Shown in pieces: positions 45,228-53,536 of a DNA stretch of 64,000 bases. The position numbers and the translations under genes are program-made. Numbering within the stretch: the first letter of the stretch is position 1; each line of letters begins with the position of its first letter. The stretch comes from NVTR01 sp965237505 (GTDB taxonomy: Bacteria; Pseudomonadota; Alphaproteobacteria; Rhodobacterales; Rhodobacteraceae), in NCBI GenBank assembly GCA_965237505.1, contig CBDEFR010000009.1, forward strand, positions 186,001 through 250,000. Direction: 5' to 3'. A model generated the notes under the pieces. That model did no database searches, was not told where the DNA came from, and saw nothing but the letters and a program-made list of their open reading frames with translations.

Positions 45228-46462
45228 TATAATGCAGGGGACCGTAGATCGTCTTGCCGCGTCCGAAGGCGCGCGTATGGCTGCCAACAATGCGGCCGTC
45301 CTGCCAGCATTCCAGCCGGTCAGCGTAGGCCCGAATATCCATCGGTCGGCCAACTGCGCGGGCATCGACCGAGTAGCGGTTGTTGTCGAAGCGGATCAGG
45401 CAGGTTTTGGAGACAGCGGCCAGAACAGCATGGAACCCATCAAACGGGCCAACATAGGGCACAAGGCTCGCGCGCTCTTTTTCGAACACTTCCCAGATTG
45501 TTTTGTCGCGCATGTCCGGATGCGTGTTGGCCCGGCCATATGCCAGGCAACGATCATCCAGCCAGGCGTTCAACTCAGCGTAGGATTTAAACTTTGGTCG
45601 CGGCACAAAGAACCTTCGCCGGAGTACGCCGACCTGGTTCTCAACCTGACCCTTCTCCCAACCCGAAGCAGGCGTGCAAGCGACAGGATCGACCAGATAG
45701 TGTCCGCACATCTGTTGGAACCGGCGATTGTAGGCCCGCTCCTTGCCAACAAGAATCGCGTCCACCGCCGTCTTCATGTTATCGTAAATCCCGCGCACAC
45801 ACGCCCCGCCGAAGAAGGCGAACGCTTTATCATGGGCGTCAAACACCATCTCTTGCGTCTCGCGGGGATAAGCCCGAACAAACGGCATCCGGCTGTGGCA
45901 GAGGCGAACATGCGCCACCTTGACGGTCGTGGTCGCGCCATCAATCAGGACAACTTCCTGGCTCCAGTCGAACTGATACGCCTCACCGGGATCAAAGCTC
46001 AGCGGAACATAAGCATCAGCGGATGCGGCCCGCGTCGCCTTCGACCAACTGGCCGCATAGCGCCGTACCGCATCATAGCTGCCGTCGTATCCTTGGTTGC
46101 GCAGTTCTTCATATACCCGGACAAGCGTCAGGCGTTCGCGTCTAGGATGCCGAGTATTGTCGGCCAGCATATCATCCAATTGAGAACGCCAGGGATCGAT
46201 CTTCGGACGCGGCTGGGTGGAACGGTCATAGCTGAACTCCGTCGCACCAGAACGTATCACCTTGCGCACTGTGTTCCGTGAAACCCGAAGCTCCCGGCAT
46301 ATTTGCTTGATCGACTTCCCCTGAATGAAATGCGCGCGCCTGATCTTTGCAATCGTCTCCACAACCAACATCCCCAACTCGCTCCCTCAAATCTTTGAAG
46401 GAGCATCTGTACAGAACTATCAGGGGGGTCACTTTTGGACGCCGATTACCCCAATAATGGGG

Positions 46463-47038
46463 TCAACTTTGCATGCCTATCCACACTTTGTCAGGGGCAG
46501 CGACGCCCGTGGACACGCAGTCGGCCTTTTGCCCCTCCCAGGGTTTTGACCTCGTGCCAGCCCGAAAAAACCGAAAGTCACGCAGAATCGTTTTTCCGTT
46601 CATTGTCAACTTGGCAAAATGCAAAACTTGATCTGACGCGGATCTGTAAAAACGCTTGCCACGGTACGCAAATGCACCACAAAATTCGATCACGTCGTCC
46701 ACGACTATGATTTGAATTCGATATTCAATACCGGCACCGGTGTCAGTGAATTTTACAGAGCCCTCGCCAAAGTTGCCGTCAACATCGATTGTTCGGGTGA
46801 TATCGCGGGCACTTGCCACCGAAGTCACTGCGAAAATCAACGAAATCGTAATGAATGCACCAATAAATCTACGCAAAAAATTCACCCCATTCCGAAGCAC
46901 GACACCATCCCAGCGGTGCAAATCCACTTGATCAGAGGCCTGCGAAATTACTTGCGACGGAAAATTTGGTCTGCATGTGTCAGTCGACCGTCCATTGAGC
47001 AATGTAATGAACGGCAATGCTTTGAGTTTCCAAGACAT
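46463..47038 (-). pseudogene. Hypothetical protein with internal hydrophobic segment, 3' end removed by IS21-D
   Basis: The ATG at 47038 has an ideal ribosome site (AAAGGAGATGTAAC). The first 50 residues are polar, then a signal-like helix follows (FLRRFIGAFITISLIFAVTS, ending ASA), then RDITRTIDVDGNFGEGSVKF and EYRIQIIVVDDVIEFCGAFA. A GTG at 46885 would place the signal-like helix at the N-terminus and is an alternative start. The frame ends within the first bases of IS21-D (46468), so the natural C-terminus is missing. No family is recognised. Confidence 0.55.
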
Positions 47039-47140
47039 GTTACATCTCCTTTGCAAATTTTTTTTCATTCAGACTTTTCTTCGCGTCATAAAGTGAGCTC
47101 TTGCGAGGCCGCGTGATGCTTCAAATAAAATCAATCATGA

Positions 47141-47180
47141 TATTTATTAATCATTGGTTATATTTATTAATCATTGGTTA
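47141..47180. repeat. Tandem 20-bp AT-rich repeat, two units
   Basis: TATTTATTAATCATTGGTTA occurs twice without a gap, followed by the start of a third unit (TATTTGT). It is far more AT-rich than the surroundings and sits about 100 bp upstream of the exported hypothetical gene, read leftward. It could be part of a promoter or a protein-binding array. Confidence 0.85.
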
Positions 47181-47325
47181 TATTTGTCAAGAGTGGGAGT
47201 CCCTATTAACCGTGAGTTGGGCGCATTCTTCGAACCATCGCGATATTCGATTGTCGGATATTGATGAGGAATGGGCGAGTGAGGTATTGAACTGCAAGAT
47301 TGGCAAATCGGGCACGATGTCGTAG

Positions 47326-47343
47326 GGCGGGATTTATCCCGCC
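47326..47343. repeat. Palindromic REP-like hairpin
   Basis: GGCGGGATTTATCCCGCC forms a seven- to eight-base-pair hairpin about 80 bp after the recR stop. This motif is common between genes in Proteobacteria and may terminate or stabilise the recR transcript, although no T run follows. Confidence 0.6.
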
Positions 47344-47424
47344 ATCGGCAGGAAGCGTTTCGAGCGCGGTCGGCGGGGATTTCGGAACCGAATTTTTGAA
47401 TTGGGATGCGTGGGCGTGCACCGC

Positions 47425-48021
47425 TCAAAACACCTTCCTCGCCTTCAACGCCGCGGTGATCGTGCCTTCGTCAAGATAATCCAGTTCGCCGCCGATCGGA
47501 ACACCTTGCGCCAAAGACGTGACCGTCACCCGCCCTTCCAGCTGGTCGGCCAGGTAATGCGCGGTAGTGGCGCCGTCGATGGTGGCGTTGAGCGCCAGGA
47601 TCACCTCGGTAATGTTTTCGCGCGCCACCCGGTCGATGAGTTTGGGGATCCGCAGTTCGTCCGGACCAACCGCATCCAGCGCCGACAGGGTGCCGCCGAG
47701 AACGTGGTAGCGGCCCTTGTACGCGGCGGCGCGTTCGATCGCCCACAGATCGGCCACGTCCTGCACCACGCAAATCGTTCCGCTGTCGCGTTTTGCGCTT
47801 GTGCAGATGTCGCAGATGTCGATGGTGGTGATGTTGCCGCACCTCTGGCATTCGCGCGCCGAGGCCGCAACACTGTGCAGCGCATCTGCAAGCGGCGCCA
47901 TCAGCAGGCCGCGTTTCTTGATCAAGTGCAGCACCGCGCGCCGGGCCGAACGCGGACCAAGGCCGGGCAGCTTTGCCATCATCTCGATGAGCGTTTGAAT
48001 CTCTTTGGTGGCTTGCGACAA
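47425..48021 (-). CDS. recR: Recombination mediator RecR
   Basis: Works with RecF/RecO to load RecA at gaps. The 198-residue protein has the N-terminal helix-hairpin-helix (LIEMMAKLPGLGPRSARRAV), a four-cysteine zinc finger (CQRCGNITTIDICDIC), and the Toprim domain (GTICVVQDVADLWAIERAAA through LALNATIDGATTAHYLADQL). Length is normal and the frame intact. It follows ybaB by seven bases, an order conserved in this group. The dnaX gene that usually precedes them is not here. Confidence 0.96.
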   Translation of the reverse strand: MSQATKEIQTLIEMMAKLPGLGPRSARRAVLHLIKKRGLLMAPLADALHSVAASARECQRCGNITTIDICDICTSAKRDSGTICVVQDVADLWAIERAAAYKGRYHVLGGTLSALDAVGPDELRIPKLIDRVARENITEVILALNATIDGATTAHYLADQLEGRVTVTSLAQGVPIGGELDYLDEGTITAALKARKVF

Positions 48022-48028
48022 GGCGGCT

Positions 48029-48373
48029 CTAAATCGGCAGTTTCAGGCCAGGCGGCAGGCCCATGCCTTCGGTCAGACGGCGCATTTCCTGCTGGCTGCG
48101 GTCGCTGGCCTTCAATTGCGCATCCTTGACGGCGGCAACGATCAGATCTTCGACAACTTCTTTTTCGTCGGCGTTAAAAATCGACGCATCGATGTCCAGC
48201 GCTGTCACCTCGCCCTTGGCGTTGGCCGTCGCTTTGACCAGACCGGCACCGCTTCGGCCGATCACGGTGATATCGGCGAGCTGGTCCTGAAGAGCGGCCA
48301 TTTTGGACTGCATGTCCTGCGCCGCTTGCATCATCTTGGCCATATCGCCAAGCCCGCCAAGGCCTTTGAGCAT
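48029..48373 (-). CDS. ybaB: YbaB/EbfC-family nucleoid-associated protein
   Basis: A 114-residue DNA-binding protein that dimerises into a tweezer-like shape. The features are MLKGLGGLGDMAKMMQAAQD with a methionine-rich first helix, then the central strand region VKATANAKGEVTALDIDASI, and the acidic helix EVVEDLIVAAVKDAQLKA. It ends in EGMGLPPGLKLPI. Co-transcribed with recR. The 281 bp upstream lead to a divergent aldehyde dehydrogenase gene rather than to dnaX, so a rearrangement in front of it is possible. Confidence 0.93.
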   Translation of the reverse strand: MLKGLGGLGDMAKMMQAAQDMQSKMAALQDQLADITVIGRSGAGLVKATANAKGEVTALDIDASIFNADEKEVVEDLIVAAVKDAQLKASDRSQQEMRRLTEGMGLPPGLKLPI

Positions 48374-48654
48374 TTTGGGTCTCCTGCGTATTTGGCTGTT
48401 GCACCGGTTTCAGAGATACGCTCTGGCTGCGCACCCTACAAGTCCCTGTATCGTCGATCTTCGGTTGCAAAATTTCCGCGTACGGTATCTTCGCTGCGAA
48501 TTTGCATACTCATGCCGATTGCATTGCTGAGCATGGCTTCCCGGTCTAATCATGGCGTATCGCGCGCAACATATCCAAGTTCAGTTGCCGCAAATGCAAC
48601 CGCCAACTGACCCGCCGCGAACCAGGCGGCCGGGCCGGTATCCGGAGACAACGA

Positions 48655-50160
48655 ATGACAGATCTAGCGGATGTTTTTGAACGCTCTGGCATTTCCAAGG
48701 CCGAAAATTCTGGCGGCACGCTTGCGGTCACGTCACCGATTGACGGCGCCGAGATTGCCCGCCTGCACGAAACCCCGATGGCTGACATGCCTGGTATCAT
48801 TTCCAGGTCGAAAGCGGCGTTCAAGGCGTGGCGCGAGGTGCCGGCGTCGGCGCGCGGCGAGCTGGTGCGGCTGTGGGGCGAGGAACTGCGCGCGGCCAAG
48901 GCCGACATCGGCCACATCATCTCGGTCGAGGTCGGCAAGATTGTTCAGGAAGGCCTGGGCGAGGTTCAGGAGGCGATTGACATTTGCGATCTGGCGGTCG
49001 GCCAGTCGCGCCAGCTTTTCGGCAGGACAATCGTGTCCGAACGCCCCGGTCACCGGATCATGGAACAGTATCACCCGATGGGGCCGGTGGCGATCATTAC
49101 TGCGTTCAACTTTCCCTCGGCGGTGTTTGCCTGGAACGCGGCCAATGCGCTGATCTGCGGGGATCCGGTGATTTTCAAGCCCTCGGAAAAGTCGCCGCTG
49201 TCGAGCCTCGCAATGTTTAACGCTCTGGCGCGTGCGATGGCGCGGTTTGGCAGGGCACCAAACGGGCTTGCGCAGATCGTTCTGGGCGGCCTCGCGCAGG
49301 CCGAAGCGCTGGTTGAAAGCACAGACATTCCGATCGTTGCGGCGATCGGTTCGACGCGCATGGGGCGCATCGTCGGCCCGAAAGTCGCAGCCCGGTTTGG
49401 CCGCCGCATCCTTGAGCTGGGCGGCAACAACGCAATGGTGGTGGCGCCTGCGGCCGACCTGGACATGGCGCTGCGGGCGGTGCTGTTTGGAGCGGTCGGC
49501 ACCGCCGGGCAACGCTGCACCTCGCTGCGGCGGGTGATCGTGCACGAAAGCGTCAAGGAGGCGTTGCTTGAAAAGGTGGTGAATGCCTACGCAGGCCTGA
49601 CCATCGGCAATCCGCTAAGCACCGGCACGCTGGTCGGCCCGCTGATCGACAAGGGTGCGTATGACATGTTCGAGGCGGCCATTGCCAGGGCCAGGACAGA
49701 CGGCGGCACGCTGCTGAGCGGTGGTACGCGTCTGTTTGAGGACACATCGCTAGAGGCTTATTACGTAAGCCCGGCCGTCATCGACATGCCCGAGCAGTCC
49801 CAGGTTGTGAAAGACGAAACCTTCGCGCCGGTGCTCTACATCCTGACCTATGGCGGCGACATCGATGATGCGATTGAGATTCACAACGATGTGCCGCAGG
49901 GCCTGTCGTCATGCATCTTTTCAAACAACATGCGCGAGGTCGAGCGGTTCATCTCCACCGCTGGGTCCGATTGCGGCATGGCGAATGTGAATATCGGCCC
50001 AAGCGGTGCCGAGATCGGTGGCGCATTTGGGGGTGAAAAGGAAACCGGCGGCGACAGGGAAACCGGCTCTGACGCATGGAAATACTACATGCGCCGCACT
50101 ACCAACACGATCAATTACTCGACCGACCTTCCGCTCGCGCAGGGGATCAAATTTGCCTGA
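48655..50160 (+). CDS. Aldehyde dehydrogenase, ALDH7 (aminoadipate semialdehyde) type
   Basis: A 501-residue NAD-dependent aldehyde dehydrogenase. The Rossmann region is PMGPVAIITAFNFPSAVFAW; the catalytic Glu is in ILELGGNNAMVV, the catalytic Cys is in GTAGQRCTSLRR, and the C-terminal block is GPSGAEIGGAFGGEKETGGD. These match the ALDH7 branch that oxidises alpha-aminoadipate semialdehyde in lysine breakdown. No lysine catabolic partner is adjacent, so the substrate is inferred only from the subfamily. IS21-C has inserted about 170 bp downstream. Confidence 0.9.
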   Translation: MTDLADVFERSGISKAENSGGTLAVTSPIDGAEIARLHETPMADMPGIISRSKAAFKAWREVPASARGELVRLWGEELRAAKADIGHIISVEVGKIVQEGLGEVQEAIDICDLAVGQSRQLFGRTIVSERPGHRIMEQYHPMGPVAIITAFNFPSAVFAWNAANALICGDPVIFKPSEKSPLSSLAMFNALARAMARFGRAPNGLAQIVLGGLAQAEALVESTDIPIVAAIGSTRMGRIVGPKVAARFGRRILELGGNNAMVVAPAADLDMALRAVLFGAVGTAGQRCTSLRRVIVHESVKEALLEKVVNAYAGLTIGNPLSTGTLVGPLIDKGAYDMFEAAIARARTDGGTLLSGGTRLFEDTSLEAYYVSPAVIDMPEQSQVVKDETFAPVLYILTYGGDIDDAIEIHNDVPQGLSSCIFSNNMREVERFISTAGSDCGMANVNIGPSGAEIGGAFGGEKETGGDRETGSDAWKYYMRRTTNTINYSTDLPLAQGIKFA

Positions 50161-50438
50161 GCCAGGACACGGGGTCTGATCATCGCCGTGCCCTGAGGCC
50201 ATAGCGCTCCGACAGCTCGTCCGATCGTAATTTGCAGCCCGTCCGAAAGTCAGTTCACTGAAATGGGGCGGTGCCAGGTGACGCTGGAACTCATACAGTC
50301 AAACGACCCTGAAAACTTCCCAGCGCGTTGTGAATCCCGGAGCAATACTGGACCACAGAAACGGTCGAATAATCTGACTGTCGCGGAGTAAAACTCCGCC
50401 ATTCTGACGCCTGAGGCAAACGAGCTGAGGGCGGGGAG

Positions 50439-51938
50439 ATGTATTCTGTGGAATTGTACAGCCGGGTTCGGCGTGCGTGTCATGTCGGTGGGATGAGTGA
50501 GCGGGCGGCGGCCGGTCATTTCGGGATAGACCGCAAGACTGTGTCAAAAATTCTGAAGCATGCGGTGCCACCGGGGTATCGCAGGAATGGGCCACCAGCC
50601 CGTCCAAAGCTTGACCCGTTCATTCCGCTCATCAACCAGATATTAGAAGAGGATAAGTCGCGGCTCAAGAAGCAGCGGCATACGTCGAAGCGGATATATG
50701 AGCGTCTGCGTGATGAACATGGCTTCACCGGCGGGATCACGATTGTGACCGACTATGTTCGCGAGAAGAAGCGCCGGACTCGGGAAGTGTTCGTGCCGCT
50801 GTCGCACGCGCCAGGCCACGCCCAGGTTGATTTTGGTGAGGCGCTTGGCGAGATTGGCGGGGTCGTGCGCAAGCTGCACTACTTTGCAATGTCTCTGCCG
50901 CACTCGGACGCGTTCTTCATCAAGGCCTATCCGGCGGAGACAACCGAGGCCTTTTGCGATGGCCATGTCTCCGCCTTTGCGTTCTTCGGAGGCGTGCCGC
51001 TGTCAGGGCTCTACGACAACACCACGATCGCGGTGGCACGGATTCTCGGGGACGGAAAACGGCAACGAACCAGAACCTTTGCTGAGTTGCAGTCGCATTA
51101 CCTGTTCGAAGACAGGTTCGGCCGTCCTGGCAAGGGCAACGACAAGGGTAATGTCGAAGGCACAATCGGTTATGGCCGGCGGAACTTCCTGGTGCCGATG
51201 CCGCGCTTCGACAGTTTCGATGACCTGAACGTCCGGCTGGAGGAGCAATGCCTCAAACGTCAGGATGAGGTTCTGCGGGGTCATTCCGAGACTATCGGCG
51301 AGCGGCTGATGCGCGACCTCGACGCCCTGATGGCGCTGCCGCCTGTACCCTACGATGCCTGCGAGAAAGTCAGCACGCGGGCGACGTCGATCTCGATGGT
51401 CCGCTATCGCAACAACGATTACTCGGTGCCGGTCGCCTGCGCTCATCACGAGGTTCAGGTCCGCGGCTATGTCCACGAGGTCGTCATCGGCTGCGGCGCC
51501 GAGGTGATCGCCTGCCACCAACGGTCCTATGAGAAGGCTGATATGGTCTTCGATCCGATGCACTTCCTGCCGCTGCTGGAACAGAAGGTTGGCGCGCTGG
51601 ACCAGGCGGCACCGCTGCAGGGCTGGGACCTGCCAGGGGAGTTTGCCACCCTGCACCGGCTGCTGGAAGCGCGCATGGGCAAGAAGGGCAAGCGCGAATA
51701 CGTCCAGGTTCTGCGGCTGCTTGAGAGCTTCGAGATGGCGCACGTCCACGGGGCTATCAAACAGTCGCTGGAACTGGGCGCGATCGGCTACGATGCGGTC
51801 AAGCATCTGGTGCTTTGCCGGATCGAGAGGCGCCCGCCACGGCTCGATCTCGATATCTACCCCTACCTGCCCAAAGCACTGGTCGAGACCACCAAGCCCG
51901 CGAGCTATATGAGCCTGATGACGCAGGTGCCGGCATGA
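50439..51938 (+). CDS. istA: IS21 istA transposase, copy C (intact)
   Basis: The only uninterrupted istA of the three related copies, 499 residues. N-terminal helix-turn-helix MSERAAAGHFGIDRKTVSKI; DDE domain with APGHAQVDFGEALGEIGGVV (first Asp), GVPLSGLYDNTTIAVARILG (second) and KGNDKGNVEGTIGYGRRNFL (Glu). The Mu-like C-terminal part follows (MVRYRNNDYSVPVACAHHEV). It ends on the istB start (ATGA). It could serve the other copies in trans if istB is supplied by copy B. Confidence 0.95.
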   Translation: MYSVELYSRVRRACHVGGMSERAAAGHFGIDRKTVSKILKHAVPPGYRRNGPPARPKLDPFIPLINQILEEDKSRLKKQRHTSKRIYERLRDEHGFTGGITIVTDYVREKKRRTREVFVPLSHAPGHAQVDFGEALGEIGGVVRKLHYFAMSLPHSDAFFIKAYPAETTEAFCDGHVSAFAFFGGVPLSGLYDNTTIAVARILGDGKRQRTRTFAELQSHYLFEDRFGRPGKGNDKGNVEGTIGYGRRNFLVPMPRFDSFDDLNVRLEEQCLKRQDEVLRGHSETIGERLMRDLDALMALPPVPYDACEKVSTRATSISMVRYRNNDYSVPVACAHHEVQVRGYVHEVVIGCGAEVIACHQRSYEKADMVFDPMHFLPLLEQKVGALDQAAPLQGWDLPGEFATLHRLLEARMGKKGKREYVQVLRLLESFEMAHVHGAIKQSLELGAIGYDAVKHLVLCRIERRPPRLDLDIYPYLPKALVETTKPASYMSLMTQVPA

Positions 51939-52686
51939 CCGATACACCGCAGGTTCTGCTGCAGCATCACCTAAAAAACTGCGCTTGCCGACATTCCTGG
52001 GCGAATATTCCAAACTTGCGCAACAATGCGCTGCTGAGAAGAAGGATCACGTCCAGTATTTACTGCGGCTCTGCGAACTTGAACTGATAGAGCGGGAACG
52101 CCGGATGATCGAGCGGCGCATCAAGGCCGCGAAGTTTCCAGCCACCAAGAGCCTGGACAGCTTCGATTTCAAGGCGATCGCGTCACTCAACAAGCCGCTC
52201 GTGCTGGAGCTGGCGCGCTGTGAATACATCGACAAATACCAGAACATCATTGCCCTGGGGCCAAGTGGCACCGGTAAAACCCATGTCGCACTGAGGCTGG
52301 GATTGGCCGCCTGCCAGAAAGGCCTCAAGGTCCGCTTCATAACCGCCGCATCACTGGTTCACGAATTGATCGAAGCTGTCGATGAACGCCGCCTGCAGAG
52401 GTTCCAAAAACAACTCACCAGCCAGAACCTTCTGATCATTGACGAGCTGGGCTTTGTCCCCTTGAGCAAAACCGGCGCTGAGCTGCTCTTCGAAGTCATC
52501 TCCCAATGCTATGAACGCGGCTCCATAATCATCACCTCAAATCTGCCGTTCGACGAATGGACCGAAATATTCGGATCCGAGCGCCTCACCGGTGCGCTCC
52601 TGGATCGCCTCACCCACCACGTCCATATACTGGAGATGAACGGCGACAGCTTTCGGCTAAAACAGAGCCGAAACGCCAGAGCCTGA
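51935..52686 (+). pseudogene. istB: IS21 istB ATPase, copy C, frameshift in an A run
   Basis: The gene begins MTDTPQVLLQHHLK like copy B, but the run in CACCTAAAAAACTGCG has six A where copy B has seven. This shifts the frame after about 15 codons. The rest is complete in another frame from 51985 (PTFLGEYSKLAQQCAAEKKD, Walker A GPSGTGKTHVAL, Walker B LLIIDELGF). This may be a true mutation, a homopolymer sequencing error, or tolerated by slippage at the A run. Confidence 0.88.
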
Positions 52687-52836
52687 ACCCGGTCTGAACT
52701 TGATGGATGTTGGCCTTTGGCCAACATGCGCCTTGTCACGCGTTAGCTTTATGGGGAGCACACCCAACAAGGCGCGGCACCTCAACTGGCCCACTTTTAC
52801 TCCGGCGAATGGCCCCTTTTTACGCCGGGATTGACA

Positions 52837-53494
52837 AGAATGTGACGGGCGCGATTTTGGCGCCGCAAATGACGGCAAGCTCGACCACGCCGGGCTTCAT
52901 CACCATACGCGGGCCGCATGGCCCGTCCGGGGTAATGCCGATACAGTTGCCGGCGCGATATGCCTTGACCGCCTGGCGCAGAACGCCGGTGTTGGAGCCT
53001 TTTGGGTTCAACGCCAGCACGTTGATGCCGAGCCTGCGCACCGAATCGACCATGACCCGCGCGGCCGGGTGATCAAACGAAAGTATCGTCAGGTTCCAGG
53101 TTTTCCAATCCCATGCGTAGGGCACCATCGATAGGCGACCATGCCAGTTCACGATGATAAACGGCGTGCCGTCGTTGAGCGACTGAACATAGTCTTCAAA
53201 GCCCACAGAGCTCCATCGCGTGGTGCGGAACACAAGGCCGAAGTAAGACGAGCTGAACCACACGAAAAATCGGTGCGCGGGGCCGCTTCGAACCATCCGG
53301 TGCAGGCGTTGACGCAGTCTCAATTTAACCTCCGGAGTGTCGGGTCTTGGCGCTGCGCCAGAAAAGTGCCGCAACCGGGCGATTGCAAGAGAACGCCGAA
53401 CATATGTTGCAAATGTGATTTTTGGGTTGTGTCGGTGGCCAGAGCTTTCATTGCCAAGCCAAAGAGTCTTGCGGATTTTCTTCACCAAATTCAT
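52837..53494 (-). pseudogene. Lysophospholipid acyltransferase-like (DUF374), C-terminus cut by IS21-C
   Basis: The frame starts MNLVKKIRKTLWLGNESSGH and contains DGTPFIIVNWHGRLSMVPYA (HxxxxD-like acceptor site in the DUF374 form), AVKAYRAGNCIGITPDGPCG and MVMKPGVVELAVICGAKIAP. At 52836 it runs into the right end of IS21-C and stops a few codons later. Relatives normally continue for some tens of residues more. The catalytic parts are present, but the end of the fold is missing, so activity is doubtful. The role would be acylation of lipid A or a lysophospholipid. Confidence 0.8.
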
Positions 53495-53536
53495 CGCCGG
53501 TGCTAATACATCCTTGCGCCATTCAAGGAGAACCCG

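Larger units (their letters stand above)
43639..46377 (-). pseudogene. istA: IS21 istA transposase, element D, split by IS630
   Basis: The N-terminal part (46377 down to about 45228) has a helix-turn-helix (GKSIKQICRELRVSRNTVRK), the catalytic region EAYQFDWSQEVVLIDGATTT and GIYDNMKTAVDAILVGKERA, and reaches GRGKTIYGPLHY. The C-terminal part resumes at about 44063 with LPVLARKPGALRNGAPFREW and ends DALRLNCEPAADCDRYDSL. The gene would read HYIPVLARKPGAL if the insertion and a TA copy were removed. The interruption makes it non-functional unless the IS630 leaves. Confidence 0.88.
42866..46468 (-). mobile_element. IS21-family element D, split by an IS630 element
   Basis: The left end TGTTGACCCCCTATCGGCGCCC and the right end, inverted, AGTTGACCCCATTATTGGGG share inner repeats (CAAAAATGACCCCCC and CAAAAGTGACCCCCC). 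It carries istA and istB on the minus strand and belongs to another IS21 group than copies A-C. istA is cut by an IS630 element. Its right end has removed the 3' end of the exported hypothetical gene. No clear target duplication is seen. Confidence 0.85.
50329..52836 (+). mobile_element. IS21-family element C
   Basis: Ends TGTGAATCCCGG and CCGGGATTGACA as in copies A and B. It is 2508 bp, nearly identical to B, and in the same orientation. The left flank (GCGCGT) and right flank (AGAATG) do not match each other, so no target duplication exists. On the right the element cuts into an acyltransferase gene, whose missing part is not on the left side. This points to a recombination or deletion after insertion. 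Confidence 0.93.

Noticed and set aside
44695..46281. 528-residue plus-strand frame
   Set aside because: It is antisense to IS630 orfA and istA-D and crosses the border between two mobile elements, so it cannot be an evolved gene.
47141..47180. CRISPR array
   Set aside because: There are two directly abutting 20-mers with no spacers, and no cas gene is in the window.
51003..52013. 336-residue minus-strand frame
   Set aside because: It is antisense to istA-C, with low-complexity His/Arg/Gln content and no ribosome site of note.
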